NCBI GenBank assembly: GCA_032000125.1
Contig: DAMALH010000012.1
Location: 1-64,000 of the forward strand
Reading direction: 5' to 3'
DNA: 64,000 nt
From: Dryocola sp032000125
Lineage (GTDB): Bacteria > Pseudomonadota > Gammaproteobacteria > Enterobacterales > Enterobacteriaceae
Position numbers and translations under genes: made by a program
Notes under the pieces: model-generated
What the model saw: only the letters and a program-made list of their open reading frames with translations
The model's database searches: none
Told to the model about the DNA's origin: nothing
Part shown: in pieces, positions 8,586-18,284 of the stretch
Position numbering within the stretch: position 1 is the stretch's first letter
Layout: every line of letters begins with the position of its first letter

Positions 8586-9944
8586 GTGGCAAAAACATTA
8601 CTGCGCAGCGGATGCCTGGATGATTTCCTGGCGCTGGGCGAAAACGGACAGGCAGTGTTCGACTCGGCTTTACAGATACGCGAAACATTACGCCTGCGAA
8701 AGCAGCATGCGGTGGCGGACAGTCTCGCTATTCCACAGCCCAATGACGAAGGCGACCGTGTCGACTGGTATGCGCCTTTTGAAGGCAGCGTGCTGAGCTG
8801 GGCGGCGGCAAGCAACGAGCAGCGTAAAAAAGCGCTGCGCTACCTTGATAACTGCCAGGCGAACGTTGCGACGCTTATCCAGCGCTGCCAGCAGGCGGAA
8901 AAGACCGCCATTCAGCTCTTTGGCTCGCTGCTTGCAAATGCCCTGCAGTTTCCCGGCAGCCAGCATGTTTATCTGGTGGACGGCAAACCCGTCATTACCT
9001 TCTGGGGCTTTGTCAATCTTAACCAGGGCGCGCGCGAAGACATGCTGGATTGCCTGCGCGTGGTCGAGGTGCCGGAACCGGTAATTGCATTTATTCCTGA
9101 GCCGCCGCAGCCAGAAGCCGAGCCGGTGGTGGCAGAACCTGTTGCGGCAAAAGAAACGGCCCTGAGCGAGCCGGACGAACCGCTGGTCTATAGCCCTCAG
9201 CCTCGGGTCGCTATTGCTCAGCCAGAGCCAGAAACGCAAATCGTACCACCCGCTCCTGCGCCGCAGCCGCCCGACGCCGCTAAGACAAAATCACGTCTCT
9301 GGCTGCTGCCTGTCGCCGCCGCTGCGCTGGCGCTTGTTGCCACGCCTGTCGCGTATAAATTTTTATCGGCCTCCGCTCAGCCTCCGGTAGCCGTAGTAAA
9401 AGCGGCACCTGAACCACAGCCGATCAAGCCTGCTGCTATTCAAAGCGTTGATGCCGCGCCCGTTGCCGTGGTTGAAAAATCACCGCTACCCTTAGCCGAG
9501 GCGGAAGTGGTTACGCCTCCGGCTCCTGAGCCGGTTCCGGCTACGCCCGCGGCCGCGGAGAAAAATGCGCTCGTGCTGCCTGCCGACGCGTTAAAAATTG
9601 GCTCGACAAAATTCCTCAACGGTACATGGCGCGTGCTGATTGATGTAAAAGATCCTATTACCGGCAAGCCGCCGAGCCTGCGCTACCAGATTGCTAATAA
9701 TAAAGGCACCGCGCGCCTGATCCACGGCGATAATATTGCTTGTAAGGTAGAGATCTTCTCCGGCCTGCAGTCGTCCGGTACGTTAATGATAAAAACGCGC
9801 GGCAGCGCTCGCTGCAGCGATGGGTCACGCTATCCGATGCCGGAAATCTCCTGCAAGCCGGGCGATAACGGCGTGGCGGAGTGCAGCGGACGCTATGAAG
9901 GTGACACCGTGGTGCCGATGACGTTTAAAAAAATGAGTGATTAA
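8586..9944 (+). CDS. srfA: SrfA, membrane-spanning protein of the srfABC operon
   Basis: Recognised as SrfA, the first protein of the Salmonella-type srfABC operon (named for SsrB regulation; molecular role unsettled). About 452 residues: a soluble N-terminal domain (1-165), a Pro/Glu/Ala-rich linker, one transmembrane helix WLLPVAAAALALVA near 240-260, a second Pro-rich linker, and a C-terminal domain with four cysteines (CKVE, RCSD, SCKPG, ECSG) that could pair in the periplasm. The layout suggests an inner-membrane protein with its N-terminus in the cytosol. ATG 8577 sits against the AGGA site; GTG 8586 (MAKTLLRSG) has better spacing and matches SrfA. srfB follows 4 bp later. Confidence 0.85.
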   Translation: MAKTLLRSGCLDDFLALGENGQAVFDSALQIRETLRLRKQHAVADSLAIPQPNDEGDRVDWYAPFEGSVLSWAAASNEQRKKALRYLDNCQANVATLIQRCQQAEKTAIQLFGSLLANALQFPGSQHVYLVDGKPVITFWGFVNLNQGAREDMLDCLRVVEVPEPVIAFIPEPPQPEAEPVVAEPVAAKETALSEPDEPLVYSPQPRVAIAQPEPETQIVPPAPAPQPPDAAKTKSRLWLLPVAAAALALVATPVAYKFLSASAQPPVAVVKAAPEPQPIKPAAIQSVDAAPVAVVEKSPLPLAEAEVVTPPAPEPVPATPAAAEKNALVLPADALKIGSTKFLNGTWRVLIDVKDPITGKPPSLRYQIANNKGTARLIHGDNIACKVEIFSGLQSSGTLMIKTRGSARCSDGSRYPMPEISCKPGDNGVAECSGRYEGDTVVPMTFKKMSD

Positions 9945-9948
9945 CCTG

Positions 9949-12790
9949 ATGCTTGCCAACCTTTTCCACTACAAGCCGAGCGTTACGCTCATCAAAGACA
10001 GCGGCATCCAGTTTCTGGATTTTGGCCTCGCCCCCCAACCAAACGCCCCGCACACCGGGCGTTTTGTGCGTAAAACTGCTAACGGCCCGCTGCTGCGGCT
10101 TGATTACGACGTGGTGCCCGGCAGGTTTACTTTGCCTGACGACGAAGGCGGCGCGCCGGAGGTGGTGAAACCTGAAAGTACCCTTACCCTCGGCCACTCC
10201 CTGAAAGTGCTGGATAAAACCTGGCTGCCGCTTCCGTTTCAGCGGTTTAACCCGCCGCGGACTTTTGTAGGCGGGCCGGATAACTGGGCGCGGGTGCAGA
10301 TCCGCTGCCTTGAAACGCCGGATTCCGCCGGCAATACGGTGCGCGTCAGCATCGCGCTGGATACCAAAATTTATGCCGATGACGCCTCTGCGACCCATCT
10401 TGCGCCTACGCTGAACGATGTCCGCAACGGTGCCAGGTTTGCTCTGGCCTGGCAGAACCAGGAAATTCATGATTTCCTCGACCAGACCTGGGTGGACGGC
10501 TGGCTGCGCGAAGTGTTTACGCACTATGTCACGCAGCATGAACCGCGCAGCGAACGTGAACTTGCCACCGCGATGAAGATGTTCGAATACCAGGGACACT
10601 ACCTGAATATTCTGGAGATGCTGGGCGCGCAGCTTGCCGTGCCGGAAGTGAAGATTGTCGCCGCCACCCTGCAATCCCCGGCGATCCCGGTCGATCTGGT
10701 ACTGGATGTGGGCAACACCCACACCTGCGGCGTGCTTATCGAAGATCATGGCGAAGCCAACGACGGCCTGCGCCAGACGGCAGAGCTGCAAATTCGCTCC
10801 CTGAGCGAACCGCAGTTTATCAACGAGGCGATGTTTACCAGCCGCCTTGAGTTCTCAGAAGCCAAATTTGGCAAGCAGCATTTTTCCGTAGAAAGCGGCC
10901 GGGACGACGCGTTCGTCTGGCCGTCAATCGCCCGCGTGGGCAGCGAAGCGCGCCGTATGGCGAGCGAACGTCTTGGCACGGAAGGCGCCAGCGGCATCTC
11001 CAGCCCGCGCCGTTACCNNNNNNNNNNNNNNNNNNNNNNNNNNNNNNNNGCCGCAGTACAGCCGCAGCTCGTTGATGACGCTGATGCTGTGCGAGCTGTT
11101 AGCGCAGGCGCTGATGCAAATTAACAGCGTCGGTTCGCGCCAGAGCATGGGGCACCTCAACGCCCCTCGCCAGCTACGCAATCTGATCCTCACTCTGCCT
11201 TCCGCCATGCCTAAACAGGAGCGTGAGTTGTTCAGCCAGAGGATGCGCGAAGCCGTGGGCCTGGTGTGGAAAGCGATGGAGTGGCATCCGGCAGACGAAG
11301 GTTTTGAGCTTGAGCGCGACAAAGATAAGAGCGTTGTGCCGGTGCCTGTGGTGCACATGGAATGGGACGAAGCTACCTGCGGGCAGCTCGTCTGGCTGTA
11401 TAACGAGGCGATAGTCAATTACGCCGGACAGAGCGGAACATTCTTCCGTCGGCTGGCTCGCCCGGATCGAATGCTTAGCGAAGAGGAGCCTGAGGGTAAA
11501 ACCCTGCGCGTCGCCTCTATCGATATCGGCGGCGGCACCACGGATATGGCTATTACGCAGTATCAGCTCGATGACGGCGTGGGCAGCAACGTGAAGATTG
11601 CGCCGCGCCTGCTGTTCCGCGAAGGTTTCAAGGTGGCGGGCGATGACATTCTGCTGGATGTGATTCAACGCTGCGTGCTGCCCGCCCTGCAGGCGAAAAT
11701 TCATCAGGCGGGCGTGGCTGACGTTACCGGGCTGATGACTACGCTATTCGGCGAGTCGGGGCGCATGGACACTCGCGGCACGTTGCGCCAGCAAACCGCG
11801 CTGCAACTGTTTATTCCACTCGGCCACGCCGTGCTGAACCACTGGGAAAACAGCGATCCGGACGATCGCCAGGCAATGCTTGAGGCCACCTTTGGCGAGC
11901 TGTTAACAAAACGCCCAACGGACAACGTTGTTAACTACGTCCAGCAGGCGGTACAGCATGCGCTGCCAGCGGACGCCCCGGCGTTTGATTTATTCAGCGT
12001 GCCGATGCAGGTGGAGTTTGCCTCCTTGCGCGAGGCATTGATGGCCGGACAATTTACCCTCACCGCGCCGCTACAGGCGCTGTGCGAGGTTATCAACCAC
12101 TACTGCTGCGACGTTTTACTCGTCACCGGCCGCCCTGCCTGTTTGCCTGGCGTGCAGGCTCTGCTGCGCCATCTTCAGCCGGTGCCGGTGAACCGTATCG
12201 TCTGGCTTGATAACTACCAGACCCACGAATGGTATCCGTTCAGCCAGCAGGGTCGTATCGGCAATCCGAAATCTACCGCCGCCGTGGGCGCTATGCTGTG
12301 CAGCCTGGCGATGGATTTGCGCCTGCCCGGTTTTAACTTTAAAGCGGCTGATATCCAGGCCTACTCCACCGTGCGATACCTGGGAATGCTCGACGGCAAT
12401 AACGTGCTGAGTGAAGAAAACGTCTGGTATCGCGATATCGATCTCGATAATCCGAAAGCCTCGCTGGATACCCGTCTGCATTTCCCGCTGCGCGGCAATG
12501 CCTGTCTTGGTTTCCGCCAGTTGGATAACGCCCGCTGGCCCGCCACGCCGCTTTATACGCTGGCGATCAACTCCGCATCCCTTGCAAAAGCCATCGCCGG
12601 TGACGGCGTGCTGAACGTGCGTTTACAGCAAACGCGCGACGCCAACGCCTTTGTGCTAGCGGAAGCCTGGCTGCAGGACGGCAGCAAAGTGCCGCTCAGC
12701 CAGCTAAGTTTTAAACTAAATACCCTCGCCGGCAGCTACAGCGGCGCAAGCCATTACTGGATTGACAGCGGGAGCGTCTACCAAAAATGA
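9949..12790 (+). CDS. srfB: SrfB, actin/Hsp70-fold ATPase-like protein (interrupted by an assembly gap)
   Basis: Large SrfB-family protein. It has the nucleotide-binding signatures of the Hsp70/actin superfamily: phosphate-1-like LVLDVGNTHTCGV near residue 246, phosphate-2-like IDIGGGTTDMAI after the gap, and an adenosine-motif-like LVTGRPACLPGVQAL near the C-terminus. This supports ATP binding, but its client is unknown. The gene starts 4 bp after srfA (a GTG at 9937 is possible) and overlaps srfC by 4 bp, so the operon is translationally coupled. A run of N at 11018-11049 interrupts it, and the reading frame differs by one on the two sides. The gap length is therefore wrong; the gene is probably intact in the organism. 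Confidence 0.85.
11018..11049. other. Assembly gap (32 N) inside srfB
   Basis: Thirty-two consecutive N. Upstream coding is in the frame of 9949 (position mod 3 = 1); downstream coding is in mod 3 = 2. A continuous gene needs a true gap length of 1 mod 3, so 32 is a placeholder and unknown sequence may be missing. Any protein predicted across the N run is artefactual. Confidence 0.98.
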
Positions 12791-14958
12791 GTCAGCTAAC
12801 CGTGAGTCACCAAAAAACCGTGCTGCATAACCTTGCGAACTGGATTCAGGATACCCGCGCTCATGCGCCGTTACTGGAAAACGAGGCCGACAGCCTGCTG
12901 GCGCGGCTACTGCCGTTGCAGCGTCGCCAGCATCAGCTTGATGCGTTAGCGGAACAGCCGTTAACGCTGGGTTTATACGGACGTTCCGTTGCCGGTAAAC
13001 AGCATTTACTCAGCGCGCTGCTGGCCAATCATGCCGGGCGCATTGAAGTCGTGCTCGGCGATAAAACGCTGGATTACCTGACGCATATTAATCCTGGCCA
13101 TTGCGCTGCCACGCTTGCCGTTCGCTTTAGCGCAAAAGCCGCCCCGGTTAGCGAGAATTTTCCCCTGCTGCTGACCTTGTTTAGCGAAAGCGACGTAACG
13201 CTGCGGATAATCCGTGAGTATCACACCCTGCCTGAACCACGTATCGCGCAGTCCAGCGTGATTGCTGCACGTATTGCCGAACTGCAAACCCGACGCCAGG
13301 CGCAGGCCATAGCCGGGATTTCCAGCCAGCAGGTTTCGGATATTGCGCGCTGCTATCATGCGCAGGTTCGCCGTCAGCACCATCTCGACGACGCGCTCTG
13401 GCAGCAAATGGCCGATCTGATCCCGCGGTTAACGTCAGCCGATCGCGTATCGCTGCTGGCGATGCTGTGGGGAGATGACGCGGGCTTAACGGCCCGGTGG
13501 CTGCATCTGAGCGACACGTTGCACCATATTGGCGAAACGACCCGCTTTCTCGCTCCGGCAAGCCTGCTGGTTGACACCTTTCTGCTGCCTGCGGAAGGTT
13601 TTCTGGTCCCTGCTACGCCCGATGAGCCAGAGTTGCAGGCTGACGTGATGATCTGCCCGCTGTTTAACGACGAGGCTGGTTCGCCCGTTAGCCTGGCGCA
13701 GCATGATTTGCTGGCGCTTTGCGCGGAAGTTTGCCTGACGTTAAGCAATGCCCCTACGCTTAGCAACGTGGATATCATCGACATACCGCTGGCGCAAATT
13801 GATTACTATACCGACCGACTGGAGCCGGATACGCTGCTGGTCTGCAACGCCGCCACCGAGCGTGCGGAAGTTAAATCCGCCGGTAAATCACTTTCCCGCT
13901 GGGTGGACAACACGCAGGGCGCTCAAGCTACGCTGCCGGGGTTAATCTGGACGATCACTCCATTTGATGCCCGTTTCACTCAGGGTGTGAGCCTGGATGA
14001 TGGCGTGCAGCGCTTGATCGGCCAGGCAGGGAAACGCTGGGGAACGCTACAGGCGCTGGACAGCCGCAATATGCATCGCCTGCTGGAGTGGCTAACCGAT
14101 GCCATGAACAGCGAACGTCGTGCCCAACGTATAGCGCTGCTGCAAAGCGCCCTTGAAGCGCAAACCCGTGAGATGTTCCAGCGGTTAAGCGCCTCACACA
14201 ATGTTGCGTCGGAAGCGGCTCGCCAGCAGGCTGAGGGCCTGGTTCGTGCCCTGCAGGCAAAGGCCGCGCTGCACGGTGAGCTGCTGGCAAATCTGGTGCC
14301 GGAGCGCGACGCTCTACAGCAATGCTGGCAGCGCCATCATCAGCAGCAAACCAAAAAGCCGGCGGGCTTTCAGTTGGATATCGATCTGTTTGCCGACGAT
14401 GAAGGTGACGACCGGCACGACGTTAATCCCGTAAGCTACGCGCTTGAGGTGCATCAGCTATGGGTTACCCATCTGCGTCGCCTGGCGCAAAGGCCTGAGG
14501 TTGCGCAGATCTTCGGGCTGGATATTTCCCAGCTCAACGCGCTTTGCGATCTGCTGATTGTTGCCAGCTATCGTCTGGATTTGCCGGGCTTGCTTAATGC
14601 GTCGCTGCAGTCTGGCGACGGAAGTATGGCTCAGGAAATTACCTGCGCGAGCAACGTGTTAGGTGATTTTGTCAACTGGCTTGGCTACGCCAGCGTGCCG
14701 CAGTCCGCCCGCCCGGCAAGCCGCGTGAACAAAGGCGCAACGGTGTTTGCTCCGGCAGCGCAGGCGCAGGCGTCTAAGCGCCTGACTAAGCTTGGCGAAA
14801 CGCCTGCTCGCGGCAACGCAAGCTACGTTTACGACTGGCTGGTGGCGCTCTATGCCCGCGCGATCGAGAACATCGGCTATCGCCACCCGCACGATATCAG
14901 CGACCTGCATCGGGAGAAGCTGCGCAAGCTGTTAAGCGCTACGCAAGCCGAAATTTAA
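12787..14958 (+). CDS. srfC: SrfC, P-loop-containing virulence-factor family protein
   Basis: 723 residues, SrfC family (putative bacterial virulence factor). Near residue 63 it has a degenerate Walker A loop, GLYGRSVAGKQHLLSALL: the GxxxxGK core is present, but Gln replaces the usual Ser/Thr. DIIDIPLAQIDYY near residue 335 could be a G3/Walker B-like strand, and the second half is largely helical. The overall look is of a dynamin- or GTPase-like mechanoenzyme with an altered nucleotide site; this is inference. The start overlaps the srfB stop (ATGA), so it is translated with srfB. No signal peptide or membrane helix. Confidence 0.85.
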   Translation: MSQLTVSHQKTVLHNLANWIQDTRAHAPLLENEADSLLARLLPLQRRQHQLDALAEQPLTLGLYGRSVAGKQHLLSALLANHAGRIEVVLGDKTLDYLTHINPGHCAATLAVRFSAKAAPVSENFPLLLTLFSESDVTLRIIREYHTLPEPRIAQSSVIAARIAELQTRRQAQAIAGISSQQVSDIARCYHAQVRRQHHLDDALWQQMADLIPRLTSADRVSLLAMLWGDDAGLTARWLHLSDTLHHIGETTRFLAPASLLVDTFLLPAEGFLVPATPDEPELQADVMICPLFNDEAGSPVSLAQHDLLALCAEVCLTLSNAPTLSNVDIIDIPLAQIDYYTDRLEPDTLLVCNAATERAEVKSAGKSLSRWVDNTQGAQATLPGLIWTITPFDARFTQGVSLDDGVQRLIGQAGKRWGTLQALDSRNMHRLLEWLTDAMNSERRAQRIALLQSALEAQTREMFQRLSASHNVASEAARQQAEGLVRALQAKAALHGELLANLVPERDALQQCWQRHHQQQTKKPAGFQLDIDLFADDEGDDRHDVNPVSYALEVHQLWVTHLRRLAQRPEVAQIFGLDISQLNALCDLLIVASYRLDLPGLLNASLQSGDGSMAQEITCASNVLGDFVNWLGYASVPQSARPASRVNKGATVFAPAAQAQASKRLTKLGETPARGNASYVYDWLVALYARAIENIGYRHPHDISDLHREKLRKLLSATQAEI

Positions 14959-15324
14959 GCTAAGCATCATTGCCCGGCGGTATATTGATTGTTCCCTGTG
15001 TTCCTGGGGATGCGAAATGATATCCGCCGGTGGCTAGCTGGGCGAATGTGAGCAAATTCCTCGCTCCCGGCGTGCAAGCCTGCACCTCGATGCACCAGAG
15101 GAGCATAGCTGCATGGAGGAAAGCGTCAGGGTAGGATTTTTCTACACACAAAATCTGTTATGGCCTACAGGTTCAGCAAAGAAAATTAATACTATTTCGC
15201 CAGTAAGCGATTAATGATCCAAAAAAGTGGCGCGGCGGAGCCGCTCTACCCTGATATAAAACCAGTCAGGAAAGTCTAACTAACCGGTTTTGTGAGGTCT
15301 CGGATGTTATTACCGCATGACGGA
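14959..15324. other. Intergenic region after srfC, no gene seen
   Basis: About 366 bp between srfC and the small membrane protein gene. No ORF with a plausible start and composition is visible on either strand, and no convincing U-tract terminator follows srfC. The right half is AT-rich. Confidence 0.6.
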
Positions 15325-15597
15325 TCAGCGTGAGAGGATGAAGGCTATAACTAAACCGACGACTAAAATGGCACAGTAGAAGAAGACATTGCCGGAGTAT
15401 TCAGACAGGGCATTAAGATGTTCCTTACCCTCTTTGTTTAATTTCCGCACGGCATCATTTTCATTATCCGCTTCTATTATATAAGGGTATTTAGCAAATC
15501 CCTTGCTTTTCAGTTCGCTGGTAAGCGCACGTGTTACCTGATCCGCTATTACCACTTTTGATTTTTTGTCTTTAATAAAAACTATGTAGTTATTCAT
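15325..15597 (-). CDS. Small protein with C-terminal membrane helix, unknown function
   Basis: 90 residues: a charged N-terminal domain (MNNYIVFIKDKKSKVVIAD, about 65 residues, Lys-rich) followed by one hydrophobic helix, VFFYCAILVVGLVIAFIL, and a final Ser-Arg, the layout of a tail-anchored protein. A purine-rich GAGGGACGAGG stretch precedes the ATG. Base composition is clearly lower in GC than the flanking srfC and dcp, suggesting recent acquisition. I do not recognise the family. Confidence 0.6.
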   Translation of the reverse strand: MNNYIVFIKDKKSKVVIADQVTRALTSELKSKGFAKYPYIIEADNENDAVRKLNKEGKEHLNALSEYSGNVFFYCAILVVGLVIAFILSR

Positions 15598-16127
15598 ACC
15601 TCGTCCCTCATAAATACTACCCCTTAATCCAGAACGTCCTTACTCATCAGATGCTATCATATTTTAAATATTAAAGAATATTGTGTGCATTGCAGTCAGT
15701 TAGCTGGCAGAAAAGTTTTAATAAAGCGGCACAAGCAGTGTTTACTATCATCGGTTAATGCCTGTACATGGCTTGCTAAATCCTGCTCAAGAATAGTTAA
15801 TAATTCCTTATGGTACTATACAGCCTGTCTAAAGAATACTCACACTAAAGAAGGGAAATCAAACTTTTATTTCGTGACAAGTGTGGCAGAATATAGATTT
15901 TATGTTTTTAAGTGACTCACGCCTTAGCGTATAAAATAAAATTGCGCACATAATCGAGCTTAAAATATTAATGGAACAGGTAATAGATATAAGGAAAATA
16001 TATTATTAAAGAGATTTTAAGCAGTCAGTTTAATGAGGTCTATGGTGGTTGGGCTGATAAGGATGGGTTTGGGCGATGGTGCTCAGAATGTACATTTAAT
16101 ATTTCTGACCAGCATCACCCTTAATAA
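15598..16127. other. Low-GC region with two coding-like fragments
   Basis: AT-rich 530 bp with no complete gene. Two short open stretches have protein-like composition but no usable start. One is minus-strand 15696-15815 (contains EQDLASHVQALTDDSKH), closed upstream by a stop. The other is plus-strand 15993-16124 (contains NEVYGGWADKDGFGRW), ending at TAA just before the dcp terminus. They look like remnants of transferred genes rather than expressed ones. Confidence 0.35.
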
Positions 16128-18173
16128 TTATTCGCTTAAACCACGATTTTTCAGCATCGGTTCGCTGTAAGGATCGTGTCCGCGCCAGTCACGATAAAGC
16201 TGGGCCAGATCGCTGCTGTTTCCTCGCGATAAAATCGCTTGGCGGAATATTTCTCCGTTTTGCGGCGTTAACCCGCCCTGTTCCTCAAACCACCGGTAGC
16301 CGTCGTCAGCCAGCATTTGTGTCCAGATATAGGCATAGTAACCTGCCGCATAGCCGCCGCCGAAGATATGCGCGAAGTAACTGCTGCGATAACGAGGAGG
16401 CACCTGCGGTAGATTGATGTTCTCTTTTTCCAGCGCGCTGGTTTCGAATTGCGTCACATCAATCCCCTCCGCTCCCGGCGCCAGGCTGTGCCAGTTCATA
16501 TCCAGCAGCGCGGCGGCGAGCAGCTCCGTCATGTCGTAGCCTTTATTAAACTGCGCGGCGCGGAAAAGCTTTTCGCGCAGTGCTTCAGGCATGGGGTCGC
16601 CTGTCTGATAATGGCAGGCATAGTTAGCGAAGACTTCCGGCTGGCGCGCCCAGTGTTCGTTGATTTGCGATGGAAACTCAACGAAATCGCGCGGCGTGTT
16701 AGTGCCGGAAAGCGTAGCGTAACGCTGCGTGGCAAACAGGCCGTGTAGCGTGTGGCCGAATTCATGGAACAGCGTTACCACGTCATCCCATGAGATCAGC
16801 GCAGGTTCACCGGCCGCGGGTTTCACGTAGTTGCAGACGTTATAAATGACGGGATCGTTTGCAAACAGGGTCGACTGCTCAACAAAGTTCCCCATCCACG
16901 CGCCGCCGCCTTTGCTGTCGCGGGCAAAATAGTCGCCATAGAACAGCGCCATGCCGCGTCCGTCTTTATCGAAGATTTCCCATACGCGCACATCAGGATG
17001 ATAAGTGGGGATATCAAATCGCTCGCTAAAGCTCAGGCCAAACAATTTGCTTGCCGCCCAGAACATACCGTTGTCCAGCACGCTGTTAAGTTCAAAGTAA
17101 GGTTTGATCTGCGCTTCATCAAGATCGTATTTCGCCCGCCGTACCTGCTCGGCGTAAAATGCCCAGTCCCAGGCTTTTGCCTCGAATCCGCCCTGCTGTT
17201 CGTCGATAACCCGCTGAATGTCTTCCAGCTCGCGTTGCGCGCGGGCCGTGGCCGCAGGCACTATGTTGCGCATAAAAGTAAGGGCAGCATCCGGCGTTTT
17301 CGCCATCTGATCGGCAATTTTCCAGGCCGCGTAATTCTCAAACCCCAGCAACTGCGCCTGTTCTGCGCGCAAAGCTGCAAGCCTTGCCACAATGGCGCGG
17401 GTATCGTTGCCATCGTTGTGCTGCGTGCGTTCCCATCCTGCGTTGAACAGATTTTCACGCGTCTGACGGTCGCTCAGGGTTTGCAGCGCGGGTTGCTGAG
17501 TGAAGTTCAGTAGCGGGATCAACCAGCGATCGGCAAGGCCCTTATCCACAGCCGCCTGTTTTGCCGCAGCGATTTCACTGCTGCTTAAGCCCTCAAGCTG
17601 GTGCGCATAATCCAGCACTAACCCGCCCGCCTTACCCGCCGCGTGCAGGCGATTATTGAACTGGCTGCTGAGCTGCGCCGCTTCTTTATTAAGCTGCTTC
17701 AGGCGAGTCTTCTGTTCGTCATTTAAGGTAGCGCCCGCCAGCTTGAACTGCTGCCAGATGACTTCAACCAGGCGCAGGGATTCAGCATCCAGATCCTGCG
17801 TATTGCGCTGTTGGTATACCCTGTCGATACGCGCAAAAAGCGCTTCGTTAAGGCGAATTTCATCGGCAAGTTCCGCCAGTTCGCTGGCAAACTCTTCGTC
17901 AAGCTGCTGCAGATAATCGTTGGTGTGTGCCGCCGTCATGGCAAAAAAGACGCTGGTGACGCGGGAGAGCATCTGCCCGGTTTGCTCCAGCGCGAGGAAA
18001 GTATTTTCAAAGGTTGGCGCATCGAGATTCTGCGTGATAAGCGCCACTTCGCCGAGCTTACGACGCTTTGCTTCATCAAACGCCGGACGGTAATGGCCGT
18101 CGTTGATTTGATCGAAACGCGGAGCCTGATACGGCAATAAGCTGACGTGGTAAAACGGATTGTCTGACAACAT
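16128..18173 (-). CDS. dcp: Peptidyl-dipeptidase Dcp
   Basis: Zinc metallopeptidase of family M3 that removes C-terminal dipeptides from peptides, part of final peptide breakdown. 681 residues, the same as E. coli Dcp. The zinc motif HEFGHTLHGLF lies near residue 468, with the third-ligand region around FVEFPSQINEHW downstream. No signal peptide. In E. coli dcp lies next to ydfG; here about 1.8 kb (an oxidoreductase and a TetR gene) is inserted between them. Confidence 0.96.
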   Translation of the reverse strand: MLSDNPFYHVSLLPYQAPRFDQINDGHYRPAFDEAKRRKLGEVALITQNLDAPTFENTFLALEQTGQMLSRVTSVFFAMTAAHTNDYLQQLDEEFASELAELADEIRLNEALFARIDRVYQQRNTQDLDAESLRLVEVIWQQFKLAGATLNDEQKTRLKQLNKEAAQLSSQFNNRLHAAGKAGGLVLDYAHQLEGLSSSEIAAAKQAAVDKGLADRWLIPLLNFTQQPALQTLSDRQTRENLFNAGWERTQHNDGNDTRAIVARLAALRAEQAQLLGFENYAAWKIADQMAKTPDAALTFMRNIVPAATARAQRELEDIQRVIDEQQGGFEAKAWDWAFYAEQVRRAKYDLDEAQIKPYFELNSVLDNGMFWAASKLFGLSFSERFDIPTYHPDVRVWEIFDKDGRGMALFYGDYFARDSKGGGAWMGNFVEQSTLFANDPVIYNVCNYVKPAAGEPALISWDDVVTLFHEFGHTLHGLFATQRYATLSGTNTPRDFVEFPSQINEHWARQPEVFANYACHYQTGDPMPEALREKLFRAAQFNKGYDMTELLAAALLDMNWHSLAPGAEGIDVTQFETSALEKENINLPQVPPRYRSSYFAHIFGGGYAAGYYAYIWTQMLADDGYRWFEEQGGLTPQNGEIFRQAILSRGNSSDLAQLYRDWRGHDPYSEPMLKNRGLSE

Positions 18174-18284
18174 CCTGTGCTCCTGAAAAAAGCCAACAAG
18201 AAGGGGGATACCCCCTTATGAATCGTGATTTATTGATTGTAGGGCGGATAAGCAGGAGCGTCATCTGCGAATATCAGGCGGTCG

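Noticed and set aside
8688..9239. Long antisense ORFs within srfA and other high-GC genes
   Set aside because: They are shadows of real genes: no ribosome sites, low-complexity Arg/Ala composition, and the opposite strand encodes known families.
10973..11124. Separate ORFs ending or starting across the N run in srfB
   Set aside because: The frames contain undetermined residues and exist only because the gap length is arbitrary; both halves belong to one srfB gene.
15685..15915. 76-residue plus-strand ORF
   Set aside because: No ribosome site, odd Cys/Lys-rich composition, and overlaps a more protein-like fragment on the other strand.
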